NCBI GenBank assembly: GCA_046290435.1
Contig: JBKAGO010000002.1
Coordinates: forward strand, 8,657 to 72,656
Direction: 5' to 3'
Length of the DNA: 64,000 nucleotides
Source of the DNA: CAVQUE01 sp046290435
GTDB lineage: Bacteria > Actinomycetota > Acidimicrobiia > Acidimicrobiales > UBA8592
Made by a program: the position numbers and the translations under genes. Numbering within the stretch: the first letter of the stretch is position 1; every line of letters begins with the position of its first letter. Below, piece by piece: positions 17,028 to 25,953 of this stretch. The notes under the pieces were generated by a model, which was not told the DNA's origin, did no database searches, and saw only the letters and a program-made list of their open reading frames with translations.

Positions 17028-17687
17028 ATGTCCGACGAGTTCGACCTCGAGCAGGTGGACCGACTGCTCACCACCACACGTGCCGTGCGCAAACGCCTCG
17101 ACCTCGAGCGACCCGTACCGCGGGAGCTGATCCTCGACTGCGTCCGGATCTCGACCCAGGCACCCGCCGGTGGCAACTACCAGAAGTGGCGGTGGGTGAT
17201 CGTCGACGACCCCGCCAAGAAGGCCGTCGTCGCCGACGCCTACATGCGCGCCTACGCGCCGTACATCGACGCCCAGCGCGCCGCGGTGGCGGAGAAGACG
17301 CCCGGGAACTCCACCGTCGCTCGCATCATGTCGTCGAGCGACCACCTGGCCCATGTGCTGGCCGAGGTCCCGGTGCTGGCCATCCCCTGTTCGCTGGGCA
17401 GCCCCGCCGACGGCGGCGCCGACAGCCAGGGCTGGTGGGGTTCGGTCATCCCTGCGGTGTGGAGCTACATGCTCGCGGCGCGCGCCCGCGGTCTCGGCAC
17501 GGCGTGGACGACGCTGCACCTGCGCTACGCGGCCGAGGTCGGCGAGGCGCTCGGCATCCCCGACACGGTCACCCAGCTCGCGTGCGTGCCGACCGCGTAC
17601 TACACCGGCGACACGTTCCAGCCCGGCAAGCGCCGCCCCGCCGAGGAAGTCACCTACTGGAACGAATGGAAGAACACCGACCTCTAG
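17028..17687 (+). CDS. Nitroreductase-family flavoprotein (copy 2)
   Basis: A 219-residue relative of the minus-strand nitroreductase at 11347. The shared blocks are TTRAVRKRLDLERPV, QAPAGGNYQKWRWVIV and ARARGLGTAWTTLHL, which bind FMN. The substrate is unknown; reduction of a nitro, quinone or enone group would fit. It is divergent from the CMD-like gene, with 122 nt between the two starts that should contain both promoters. The ATG chosen has GCAGGGGGAATC upstream and follows a region that shows no conserved coding. Confidence 0.88.
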   Translation: MSDEFDLEQVDRLLTTTRAVRKRLDLERPVPRELILDCVRISTQAPAGGNYQKWRWVIVDDPAKKAVVADAYMRAYAPYIDAQRAAVAEKTPGNSTVARIMSSSDHLAHVLAEVPVLAIPCSLGSPADGGADSQGWWGSVIPAVWSYMLAARARGLGTAWTTLHLRYAAEVGEALGIPDTVTQLACVPTAYYTGDTFQPGKRRPAEEVTYWNEWKNTDL

Positions 17688-17950
17688 TCGGGCTCACTCG
17701 TTCCCTCGCTGCGCTCGGTCTCTCCGTTCACCCGAGTTGGATCGGAGCGGCTGACGCCGCGCTGTCTCTCGTCTGCCGACCGAGCAAGTAGCTCGGCAGA
17801 CGCTGGGGGCCCGCCGGAGGCCGTCCCCCAGACCCCCTCGCTGGCGGCCTACCAGCCCCCGCTCTCGGCCAGGGGGCCCGGGAGAGCTCGCCGTGTCGAG
17901 GCGTGGTGCGCACCATGTCGGGCTCACTGGTCCCCTCGCCGCGCTCGGTC
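17687..17950. repeat. Direct 34-bp repeat pair flanking the nitroreductase downstream region
   Basis: The segment starting GTCGGGCTCACTCGTTCC at 17687-17720 recurs at 17917-17950 with three differences over 34 bases. The first copy begins at the nitroreductase stop codon and the second ends in the last codon of chorismate mutase. The 196 bases between hold one hairpin and no gene I can support. The arrangement suggests a local duplication or a small mobile or recombination scar. Confidence 0.7.
17771..17801. terminator. Hairpin between nitroreductase and chorismate mutase
   Basis: GTCTGCCGA (17771-17779) is the exact complement of TCGGCAGAC (17793-17801). A competing inner stem CCGAGC/GCTCGG shares part of it. 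It lies between convergent genes and is followed on the plus strand by CTGGGGGCC and not by T-residues. It is a plausible factor-independent or two-way terminator. Confidence 0.5.
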
Positions 17951-18245
17951 AGTCGGTGGCGGTGTGGGATTCGGCGATGCGTTCGTGGTGGAGGATGACC
18001 TCGTCGACGATGAGGCGGAACACCTTCTCGCTGAACGCGGGGTCCATTCCGGCCTCGGTGGCGATGGCACGCAGGCGGGCGATCTGTTCGGCTTCGCGGG
18101 ACGGATCGGCGGGCGGCAGGCCGGCTTCGGCCTTGTAGGAGCCGACGGCCTTGGTGATCTCGAAGCGTTCGGCCAGCAGGCGGATGAGTCGCTCGTCGAG
18201 GTCGTCGATCCGCTCGCGAAATGCCGCCAGCGTCGGGTCGCTCAT
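17949..18245 (-). CDS. Chorismate mutase, AroQ class
   Basis: A 98-residue all-helical chorismate mutase that converts chorismate to prephenate for Phe and Tyr synthesis. FRERIDDLDERLIRLLAERFEITKAVGSYKAEAG is the typical first helix with catalytic Arg and Lys positions; the remainder (REAEQIARLRAIATEAGM, VFRLIVDEVILHHERI) is the second and third helix. Length matches the stand-alone AroQ type. AGGAGGTG upstream of the ATG is an excellent ribosome site. It is a single gene flanked by repeats on both sides. Confidence 0.9.
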   Translation of the reverse strand: MSDPTLAAFRERIDDLDERLIRLLAERFEITKAVGSYKAEAGLPPADPSREAEQIARLRAIATEAGMDPAFSEKVFRLIVDEVILHHERIAESHTATD

Positions 18246-18311
18246 CGGCTGCCCACCTCCTCGTTCCCGGGCTGAGCGGCGAGCCTATGCGCTCGATCCG
18301 CACGGTTGATC

Positions 18312-18357
18312 GTTCCGGCGCCGAAACTCGTCGCCTGACGACGAGTTTCCGAGAACC
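18312..18357. repeat. Palindromic intergenic repeat, degenerate copy (family A, copy 1)
   Basis: It starts GTTCCGGCGCCGAAACTCGT and ends GACGAGTTTCCGAGAACC. The inner arms GAAACTCGTCG and CGACGAGTTTC are perfectly complementary. The outer GGCGCC of the right arm is lost compared with the other four copies at 44295, 48315, 48378 and 49449. It lies upstream of the chorismate mutase gene. Confidence 0.7.
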
Positions 18358-18450
18358 ATGCGCCCGGGTCTGAGTCGCCCGGGCCCACCGGATCTGCCAA
18401 TCTGACGGCCAGTCAGTTCGCGGCACCACCGGATGCGACACCGATCCGTG

Positions 18451-18550
18451 CACGAGGCGACACTGAGCACGAGACGACACTGAGCACGACATGACACTGA
18501 GCACGACATGACACCGCTCACGACATGACACCGCTCACGACATGACACAG
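18451..18550. repeat. Six 17-bp tandem repeats before the acyl-CoA ligase
   Basis: Unit consensus CACGACATGACACTGAG. Copies begin at 18451, 18468, 18485, 18502, 18519 and 18536; the last is truncated to 15 bases and runs into the ribosome site. The two 3'-most full units are identical and the distal units diverge gradually. The repeats fill the promoter and leader of the acyl-CoA ligase gene and contain several ATG triplets. Confidence 0.85.
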
Positions 18551-18559
18551 GGGGCACCC

Positions 18560-20302
18560 GTGACCGACCCAGCCGACAGCGACGACACCACACCCGACCC
18601 GGCGGCCGTCGCCGCGCAGGTCCGCGCAGAGTTCTGCGGTCCGGGCGGACCGTGGGAAACCGCCGTCGAGGACGTCCTCGGCCAACCCCAGCTGGTGTTC
18701 GTGAACCGCCACCGGTCCGTGCGGGAGATGCTCGTCGCCGGTGCCGGCGCCCACGCCGATGTCGAGTTCCTCGTGCTGGGCGACAGCCGCTTCACCTATG
18801 GCGAGGCCCTCGATCGCATCGCCGCCACCGCCCAGCGCATGAGCGACGAGTTCGGCATCGGCCACGGCGACCGGGTCGCCATCCTCGCCGCGAACCGTCC
18901 CGAGTGGGTGATCACCTTCTTCGCCACCGTCAGCCTCGGCGGCATCGTCAGCGCCCTCAACGGCTGGTGGACCGCCGCCGAGATCGACCACGCCATCGAG
19001 ATGACCGAGCCGAAGCTACTCGTCGGCGACGCCCGTCGCATCTCCCGCGCCGGCTCGCTGCCCGAGGGCCTGGCGGTCGTCGACATGGACGACCGCGCCG
19101 ACCTGTTCGCCCCCTCGCCGGCCGGCGAGCCGATCGCCATGCCCAGCGTCGCCATCGACGAGGACGACGCGGCCCTCATCCTGTTCACCTCGGGCACCAC
19201 CGGGCGTTCGAAGGGAGCGACCGTCAGCCACCGCGGCCTCGTCGGGTTCGTCGACGGCACCACACACAACGCCGAGGAGAAGACCCATGCGGCACTGCGC
19301 TTCATGGGCATCGACCCGGCCCAGATGCCGGCACAACGGCAGATACTGCTGAACACCTCGCCGCTGTTCCACGTCTCGGGCCTGCTCGCCGGCGTGCTGA
19401 TGCACCTGCGGGTCGGCTCCACCATCGTGTTCCGCGAGGGACGTTTCGACCCGGGCGATGTCCTGCGCCTCATCGAGAAGGAGCGCATCACCTCGTGGAC
19501 GGCCATCGGCGCGATGGCACCGATGGTGCTCGACCATCCCGATCTCGACCAGTACGACACCTCGTCGCTCACCCGCGTCGGCAGCGGCGGTGCCCACACG
19601 CCCGAGCACATCCAGCAGCGTCTCGCCGAGGCGTTCCCGCAGGCCGCCCACGCCATCGGCCAGGGCTACGGCTCGAGCGAGACGGTCGGCGTCGTCACCT
19701 CGATCGGCGGGCAGGAGTTCAAGGACAATCCCGACTCGGCCGGGTCGCCCTGCATGGGCTTCGAGATCGAGATCCGCGACCCCGAGGGCAACCCCTGCCC
19801 CGACGGCGTCGACGGCCACGTCAACGTCCGCTCGGCCTACACGATGCTCGGCTACTGGGGCGATCCCGCGGCCACCGCCGAGGCGCTCGACGACCAGCGC
19901 TGGCTCGACACCGGCGACATCGGCCAGCTGCGCGACGGGCGCCTCTATCTCAACTCGCGGGCGCGGGACATGATCCTGCGCGGCGGCGAGAACATCTACC
20001 CGGCCGAGATCGAGTTCCGCCTCGACGCCCACCCCGACGTCGCCGAGGTGGCCGTCATGGGGGTCGACCACCCCCAGTTCGGCCAGGAGGTCAAGGCCGT
20101 CATCGTGCCGACAGGCGCACCGTCGCCGTCGGCGCCGTTCGACCCCGACGCCCTCGCGGCCTGGTGCGGCGAGACCCTCGCCGCCTACAAGGTCCCGACA
20201 GTGTGGGAACGCCGCAACGAGCCCCTGCCGCGCACCGCGTCGGGCAAGGTCGTCAAGGCAGCCATCACCGGCGAACGCGAGATCAGCGACCACCAGGACT
20301 GA
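18560..20302 (+). CDS. AMP-dependent acyl-CoA synthetase/ligase
   Basis: A 580-residue ANL-superfamily enzyme that activates a carboxylic acid with ATP and links it to CoA. P-loop LFTSGTTGRSKGATVSH, then GQGYGSSETVGVV (A5), YWGDPAATAEALDDQRWLDTGDIGQL (A7) and RDMILRGGENIYPAEIE (A8). The C-terminal PRTASGKVVKAAI carries the catalytic Lys of the rotating domain. The substrate is probably a medium or long fatty acid or ring-derived acid. The GTG start was chosen because AGGGGGC lies 5 nt upstream; an in-frame ATG 18 nt earlier falls inside a 17-bp tandem repeat and is less likely. Confidence 0.9.
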   Translation: MTDPADSDDTTPDPAAVAAQVRAEFCGPGGPWETAVEDVLGQPQLVFVNRHRSVREMLVAGAGAHADVEFLVLGDSRFTYGEALDRIAATAQRMSDEFGIGHGDRVAILAANRPEWVITFFATVSLGGIVSALNGWWTAAEIDHAIEMTEPKLLVGDARRISRAGSLPEGLAVVDMDDRADLFAPSPAGEPIAMPSVAIDEDDAALILFTSGTTGRSKGATVSHRGLVGFVDGTTHNAEEKTHAALRFMGIDPAQMPAQRQILLNTSPLFHVSGLLAGVLMHLRVGSTIVFREGRFDPGDVLRLIEKERITSWTAIGAMAPMVLDHPDLDQYDTSSLTRVGSGGAHTPEHIQQRLAEAFPQAAHAIGQGYGSSETVGVVTSIGGQEFKDNPDSAGSPCMGFEIEIRDPEGNPCPDGVDGHVNVRSAYTMLGYWGDPAATAEALDDQRWLDTGDIGQLRDGRLYLNSRARDMILRGGENIYPAEIEFRLDAHPDVAEVAVMGVDHPQFGQEVKAVIVPTGAPSPSAPFDPDALAAWCGETLAAYKVPTVWERRNEPLPRTASGKVVKAAITGEREISDHQD

Positions 20303-20308
20303 AACCAC

Positions 20309-20397
20309 TGGGGTCAAGTCGTACTTTCAACCAACTCCGAGAACGGCGGCCGGGTGGCCGACAGCCGAGAGTTGGTTGAAAGTACGACTTGACCCCA
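20309..20397. repeat. 29-bp perfect inverted repeat with TGGGGTCA ends
   Basis: Arms 20309-20337 and 20369-20397 are exact complements (29 bases, beginning TGGGGTCAAGTCGTACTTTC) around a 31-nt loop. It lies 6 nt after the ligase stop, so it can act as a terminator. It is much longer than needed and its AT-richer sequence differs from the surroundings. TGGGGTCA-type ends recall palindromes mobilised by REP-associated transposases, but no such gene is in the window. Confidence 0.85.
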
Positions 20398-20446
20398 GCC
20401 CTACCCCTGCCCTCGGACGGCGGCGGCCTGCTGCCATGATGGCGCG

Positions 20447-21184
20447 ATGGATCGAGCCGCAGTCGCCCGTCGTGTCATTCCCCTCGTCGACCTCACCACG
20501 TTGGCCGACGACGACACCGACGAGCGGGTCCGCGCGCTCTGCGAGCGGGCCGCGGCAACCGGCGTCGCCGCCGTGTGCATCTACCCGCGCTTCGTCGCCG
20601 TCGCCGTCGAAGCGCTCGCCGACGCCACGACGGTCGACGGCTCCCGCATCGCCGTGGCGACCGTCGTCAACTTCCCGGCCGGCACCGACGCCGTCGACGA
20701 CATCGTCGCAGAGACCGAACGGGCCATCGCCGACGGCGCGGACGAGATCGACCTGGTCGTTCCCTTCGGTGCCGCCCTGGCCGGCGACCTCGATGCCATC
20801 GAGACCACGGTCCGCCGTATCGACGAGGTGTGCGGCGATCGCCATCTCAAGACCATCCTCGAGACCGGTGCGTTGGCCGACCTCGACCTGATCGGCGCCG
20901 TGGCCCGGCGGGCCATCGCCGGCGGGGCCGATTTCCTGAAGACCAGCACCGGCAAGATCGCCGTCGGCGCCACCCTCGATGCGGCACGGGTCATGCTCGA
21001 GGCCATCGCGGAGAACGATCGTCGGGTCGGCATCAAGTTGTCGGGCGGCGTCCGCACCCTCGACGACGCCGCCGACTACCTCGACCTGATCGACCACATG
21101 ATGGGCCCCGGCTGGGTGTCGCCGGCCACCGTCCGCTTCGGGGCGTCCGGCCTGCTCGACGACCTCCTCGCCGCGCGCGCCTGA
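20447..21184 (+). CDS. deoC: Deoxyribose-phosphate aldolase
   Basis: A 245-residue class-I aldolase that splits 2-deoxyribose-5-phosphate into glyceraldehyde-3-phosphate and acetaldehyde in nucleoside breakdown. The Schiff-base Lys165 lies in ADFLKTSTGK and the second essential Lys197 in GIKLSGGVR; LVVPFGAALAGD holds the active-site acidic region. Length is typical of the E. coli-like class (about 250-260). The start is an ATG preceded by a short gap after the long inverted repeat. The next gene, a thioesterase, starts 44 nt downstream and may be cotranscribed, though the two have no metabolic link. Confidence 0.93.
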   Translation: MDRAAVARRVIPLVDLTTLADDDTDERVRALCERAAATGVAAVCIYPRFVAVAVEALADATTVDGSRIAVATVVNFPAGTDAVDDIVAETERAIADGADEIDLVVPFGAALAGDLDAIETTVRRIDEVCGDRHLKTILETGALADLDLIGAVARRAIAGGADFLKTSTGKIAVGATLDAARVMLEAIAENDRRVGIKLSGGVRTLDDAADYLDLIDHMMGPGWVSPATVRFGASGLLDDLLAARA

Positions 21185-21228
21185 GCGTCCGCGCCCCGTA
21201 CGGCCCGCGGTGCGTCATGATGGGCGCC

Positions 21229-22077
21229 ATGCAGGAAGCACTCGACGCCGTCCTCGCGTTGTTGGACCTCGAACCCATCGAGGTCAACATCTTCCGAGGC
21301 ACCCAACCCACAGAGGACCGCCAGCGGGTGTTCGGTGGCCAGGTGGCCGGCCAGGCGCTGGTCGCCGCGGCCCGCACCGTCGACGAGGGCGACGTGCATT
21401 CGCTGCACTCGTACTTCCTGCGCCCGGGCGACCCGTCGGTGCCCATCCTCTACGAGGTCGACCGCATCCGCGACGGCCGATCGTTCACCACCCGGCGAGT
21501 CGTCGCCATCCAGCACGGGCGGGCCATCTTCAACCTGCAGGCCAGCTTCCACGTGGTCGAGGACGGCTTCGAGCACCAGGCCGACATGCCCAAGGTGCCC
21601 GATCCGGAGACCCTGCCGAGCCGCTCGGAGATCCGGGCCGCCGACCCCGACGCCTTCCCTGCGCATTGGCCGGACCGCCCCCAACCCATCGACATCCGCT
21701 ATGTCAGCGACCTGCCCTACCGCTACAAACCCGGGCGCCCTCCGTCGCAGCTGGTGTGGATGCGCGCCAACGGCACGATGCCCGACGATCCGCTGCAGCA
21801 CACCTGCTTCCTCGCCTACCTGTCGGACATGACGCTGCTCGACACCTGCGCGATCCCCCACATCTCGCCCTATCGCGACGACGTGATGGGTGCGAGCCTC
21901 GATCACCTGATGTGGTTCCACCGGCCGTTCCGGGCCGACGAGTGGATGCTCTACTCCATGGATTCGCCCTCGGCGCAGGGCGCGCTGGGCTTCAACCGAG
22001 GCCAGGTGTTCTCCCGGGAGGGCACGCTCATCGCCTCGGTGGCCCAGGAGGGCCTCATGCGGAAGAAGACACGATGA
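21229..22077 (+). CDS. tesB: Acyl-CoA thioesterase II
   Basis: A 282-residue double hot-dog thioesterase that releases CoA from acyl-CoA. FRGTQPTEDRQRVFGGQVAGQAL is the N-terminal signature. The second hot-dog holds AYLSDMTLLDTC and ASLDHLMWFHRPFRADEWMLY. QGALGFNRGQVFSREGTLIASVAQEGLMR ends the protein in the way typical of TesB, with catalytic Asp, Thr and Gln positions in these blocks. Two upstream ATGs at 21217 and 21220 are in the same reading frame; the third was chosen because family members begin at the equivalent of MQEALDAVLALLDLEP. Confidence 0.92.
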   Translation: MQEALDAVLALLDLEPIEVNIFRGTQPTEDRQRVFGGQVAGQALVAAARTVDEGDVHSLHSYFLRPGDPSVPILYEVDRIRDGRSFTTRRVVAIQHGRAIFNLQASFHVVEDGFEHQADMPKVPDPETLPSRSEIRAADPDAFPAHWPDRPQPIDIRYVSDLPYRYKPGRPPSQLVWMRANGTMPDDPLQHTCFLAYLSDMTLLDTCAIPHISPYRDDVMGASLDHLMWFHRPFRADEWMLYSMDSPSAQGALGFNRGQVFSREGTLIASVAQEGLMRKKTR

Positions 22078-22116
22078 GCTCCCAGGGCCGAGAGGCAACA
22101 CGATGAGCGGGGCACG

Positions 22117-22527
22117 ATGACCCGCCGCGAGCAGCCCACCGGGCGCTTCTTCCCCTACCACTGCGACCGCCGGTTCCTGCCTGCGTGGGCGCCGTTCGGC
22201 GTGCGTCCCGGCAAGGACGGGGTGTGGCTCACCGACGACGACCGGTTCGTCGCCACCTACGGGCTGCTGCGTCTCGAGACGACGCTCGACAACGTCGTCG
22301 GCGGTCACGTCACCGAGGGCTACCGGTGGTACACCGCGGTTGGGGCGCGCCTGTCGTTCGCCGACGACGGCCTCACCTTCGGCACCAACCGCGACCGTGG
22401 CGTCTGTGTGCACTTCGCCGAGCCGGTGCCTCGGGTGATCGGAATGAAGCCGCACTCGGCGCTGACCGTCACCGTCGCGGACTGCGAGGGCCTGGTCGAG
22501 GCGATCGGCGCCGACGAGCCTCGCTGA
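22117..22527 (+). CDS. Small conserved protein of unknown function
   Basis: I do not assign a function to this 136-residue protein. It has no signal peptide and no long hydrophobic segment. The sequence is rich in aromatic and acidic residues (FFPYHCDRRFLPAW, TEGYRWYTAVGARLSF) and ends in TVTVADCEGLVEAI, suggesting a compact beta-rich domain. The aromatic core is consistent with ligand binding. The gene follows tesB by 39 nt in the same direction. It converges with hypB, leaving 36 nt that contain the perfect palindrome CGGCCGATCGGCCG, a possible small terminator. Confidence 0.7.
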   Translation: MTRREQPTGRFFPYHCDRRFLPAWAPFGVRPGKDGVWLTDDDRFVATYGLLRLETTLDNVVGGHVTEGYRWYTAVGARLSFADDGLTFGTNRDRGVCVHFAEPVPRVIGMKPHSALTVTVADCEGLVEAIGADEPR

Positions 22528-22563
22528 GCGGCACCCGCCTGGCTCGGTCCGGCCGATCGGCCG

Positions 22564-23394
<831 letters not shown>

Positions 23395-23397
23395 TGG

Positions 23398-23742
23398 TCA
23401 GCTCTCTCCGATCTCGGCGACCTCGAGGGATCGCACGGACAACTCTTCGCCGGCCACGACCGCGGTGTCGGTCGAGCCGCAGGGGCAGCGGAACACGGGG
23501 AGCTCGATCGTGGTGGCCACCCCACAGGTCCGGCATTCGATCACCGCGGGGATGTGGTTGACCTCGAGGGTCGCACCCTGGAGCGGCGTGCCCTCGACGA
23601 CCAGCCCCCACGAGTACACGAGGGTGTCGGGCACCACCTGGCGCAGCCAGCCGACATCGAGGACGACTCGATCGACGCTGCGTCCCGCGGCGTGCTCGGT
23701 GACGATCGACGCGATCGACGAACAGATCGACAGCTCGTGCAT
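23398..23742 (-). CDS. hypA: Hydrogenase nickel metallochaperone HypA
   Basis: A 114-residue partner of HypB. The mature N-terminus MHELSIC provides the nickel site (Met1, His2, Glu3). A zinc ribbon is formed by CRTCG and CPCG pairs around residues 70-90. It transfers nickel to the large-subunit precursor together with HypB. Its ATG shares one base with the hypE stop (TGATG), and hypB begins 3 nt after its own stop, so translation is coupled across the set. Confidence 0.95.
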   Translation of the reverse strand: MHELSICSSIASIVTEHAAGRSVDRVVLDVGWLRQVVPDTLVYSWGLVVEGTPLQGATLEVNHIPAVIECRTCGVATTIELPVFRCPCGSTDTAVVAGEELSVRSLEVAEIGES

Positions 23743-24833
23743 CAGCAGATCCTGGGGAGCTGTTCGCCGAGCGGGAGGTCGACCACGCGTCCGGCTCCGA
23801 GGCGGGTGCGGGCGACCACGACGCCGGGGTGCTCCTCGACGACGCGCCCGATGACGGTCGCGTCCCCGCCGTGTTCGTGCGCGTGCATGGCCACCATGAC
23901 GTCGTCGACGTGGCGGGGGGCCACGAACGCGACGAGCTTGCCCTCGTTGGCGATGCCCATGGGGTCGAGGCCGAGGAACGAGCACGCCGCGGCGACCTCG
24001 GGCGGCACGGGCACGGCCGCCTCTTCGAACTCGATGCCGACTCCGGCGGTGGCGGCGATCTCGCAGAGCGATGCGGCGAGGCCGCCGCGGGTGGGGTCGC
24101 GCAGGACGTGCAGGTCGATGCACGCGGCGAGCATCGCGGCGACGAGGCCGTGCAGCGGCGCACTGTCGGTGGCGATCGTGGTGCCGAATTCGAGGCCCTC
24201 GCGCCGGGACATGACCGCCACCCCGTGCAGGCCGATGGGGCCCGACACGATGACGACATCGCCCGGTGTGGCCCGCGACGGCCGAATGTCGACGCCGTCG
24301 GGGATCACGCCCACACCGGTGGTGGTGACGTACAACCCATCGGCATGGCCCGCTTCGACCACCTTGGTGTCGCCGGTGACGATCGGGACACCGGCGGCGC
24401 GGGCGGCGGCACCCATGCGCTCGGCGATGGCGCCGAGGGTGGACAGTTCCAGCCCCTCTTCGAGGATGAAACCGGCGCTCAGCGCGATGGGCACGGCGCC
24501 GCTCATCGCCACGTCGTTGACGGTGCCGTGCACGGCGAGGTCGCCGATGCACCCGCCCGGGAAGAACAGAGGTCGGACCACGTAGGAGTCGGTCGAGAAC
24601 GCGAGCCGGCCGCCCGCTGCCATGGCGGCCGGTAGGAGCGTGGCGGCATCCTGCAGTTCGGGGCGAGCCTGGAGTTCGGCCCCCTCCGCATGCCCGAAGG
24701 CCGGCAGGAAGAGGTGTTCGACGAGCTCGGCCGACAGCCGACCACCGCCGCCGTGGCCGAGCACCACCCGGTCGTGGTCGCGCAGGGGCAGCGGGCAGGA
24801 CCAACCGTCGAAGTCGGGCGGGTCGTCGCTCAC
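23742..24833 (-). CDS. hypE: Hydrogenase maturation protein HypE
   Basis: A 363-residue enzyme that converts the carbamoyl group received from HypF on its C-terminal Cys into a thiocyanate, the source of CN ligands for the Ni-Fe site. The C-terminus ends in the required PRIC. Upstream are the ATP-binding blocks of the PurM/AIR-synthase fold: LGHGGGGRLSAELVEH, FSTDSYVVRPLFFPGGCIGDLAVHGTVNDVAMSG and RDPTRGGLAASLCEIA. The GTG start lies 4 nt after the hypD stop. Nothing unusual is seen. Confidence 0.96.
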   Translation of the reverse strand: MSDDPPDFDGWSCPLPLRDHDRVVLGHGGGGRLSAELVEHLFLPAFGHAEGAELQARPELQDAATLLPAAMAAGGRLAFSTDSYVVRPLFFPGGCIGDLAVHGTVNDVAMSGAVPIALSAGFILEEGLELSTLGAIAERMGAAARAAGVPIVTGDTKVVEAGHADGLYVTTTGVGVIPDGVDIRPSRATPGDVVIVSGPIGLHGVAVMSRREGLEFGTTIATDSAPLHGLVAAMLAACIDLHVLRDPTRGGLAASLCEIAATAGVGIEFEEAAVPVPPEVAAACSFLGLDPMGIANEGKLVAFVAPRHVDDVMVAMHAHEHGGDATVIGRVVEEHPGVVVARTRLGAGRVVDLPLGEQLPRIC

Positions 24834-24837
24834 CGTG

Positions 24838-25953
24838 TCATCCGAGGGTCACCGCGACCGGGGCGACCTCGAGCCGGCGGTACTGGAAGTAGGCGGCGCA
24901 GGCGCCCTCGCCCGACACCATCGTTGCTCCAAGTGGACTGCGGGGTGTGCAGGCGGCGCCGAACGCCTCGCACTCGTCGGGTTTGATGAGCCCCTGCAGG
25001 ACCTCACCGGCGCGACACAGGGTCGATTCGGGGGTGTCGATGCCGGCGACGTCGAAGCGGTGCTCGGCATCGAAGTTCCGGAACCGGTCGCTCAGCCGCC
25101 AGCCACTCGCGGGGATCGTGCCGATGCCGCGCCACTGGCGGTCGCAGACCTCGAAGACCTTGCCCAGCATGTCCTGGGCCGCGACGTTGCCCTGATCGGT
25201 GACGACGCGGGCGTACGCGTTGTCGAGGCGGGCGTCGCCGGCCTCGAGCTGCACGATGACGCGGCGGATGCCGTCGAGCACGTCGAGGGGCTCGAAACCG
25301 GTGACCACGATCGGCAGGCCGAAGCGATCGACCAGCGGCCCGTACTCGCCGGTGCCCATGACCGAGCACACGTGCCCTGCGGCGAGGAAGCCGTCGACGC
25401 GGCTGGTGGGCGAGGAGGCGATCGCCGCGATGGCGGGGGGTACGAGGACATGGCTGACCAGCACCGAGAAGTTGGTGAGCCCCCGATGCTCGGCCAGATG
25501 CACCGCCATGGCGTTGGCCGGGGCGGTGGTCTCGAAACCGATCGCGAAGAACACGACCTCGCGGTCGGGATGCTCCTCGGCCAGGGCGACGGCATCGAGT
25601 GGCGAGTAGACGATGCGCACGTCGCCGCCGGCGCTCTTGACCTGCAAGAGGTCGCGGTCGCTGCCGGGAACCCGCAGCATGTCGCCGAACGAACAGAAGA
25701 TGACGCCTGGCTGCGAGGCGATCTCGAGGGCCTTGTCGATGACCCCGAGCGGGGTGACACACACGGGGCAGCCGGGGCCGTGGATCAGCTCGATGGCTTC
25801 GGGCAGCAGCTGGTCGATGCCGTTGCGGATGATGGCATGGGTCTGGCCGCCGCAGACCTCCATGATCGCCCATGGTCTGGTGGTGATCCGCTCGATCTCG
25901 TCGAAGAGGCGCCCGGCGAGCTCGGGGTCGTTGAACTCGTCGAGGTACCTCAC
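24838..25953 (-). CDS. hypD: Hydrogenase maturation protein HypD
   Basis: A 371-residue Fe-S protein that with HypC assembles the Fe(CN)2CO unit. It keeps the conserved Cys motifs: MEVCGGQTHAI near residue 34, the GPGCPVCVTP box, FCSFGDMLRVPGS, HVCSVMG, and a C-terminal Cys set (LCRAGEVLQGLIKPDEC, ACTPRSPLGATMVSGEGAC) for its 4Fe-4S cluster. Length is normal. The ATG overlaps the hypC stop (ATGA), fitting the obligate HypC-HypD complex. Confidence 0.96.
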   Translation of the reverse strand: MRYLDEFNDPELAGRLFDEIERITTRPWAIMEVCGGQTHAIIRNGIDQLLPEAIELIHGPGCPVCVTPLGVIDKALEIASQPGVIFCSFGDMLRVPGSDRDLLQVKSAGGDVRIVYSPLDAVALAEEHPDREVVFFAIGFETTAPANAMAVHLAEHRGLTNFSVLVSHVLVPPAIAAIASSPTSRVDGFLAAGHVCSVMGTGEYGPLVDRFGLPIVVTGFEPLDVLDGIRRVIVQLEAGDARLDNAYARVVTDQGNVAAQDMLGKVFEVCDRQWRGIGTIPASGWRLSDRFRNFDAEHRFDVAGIDTPESTLCRAGEVLQGLIKPDECEAFGAACTPRSPLGATMVSGEGACAAYFQYRRLEVAPVAVTLG

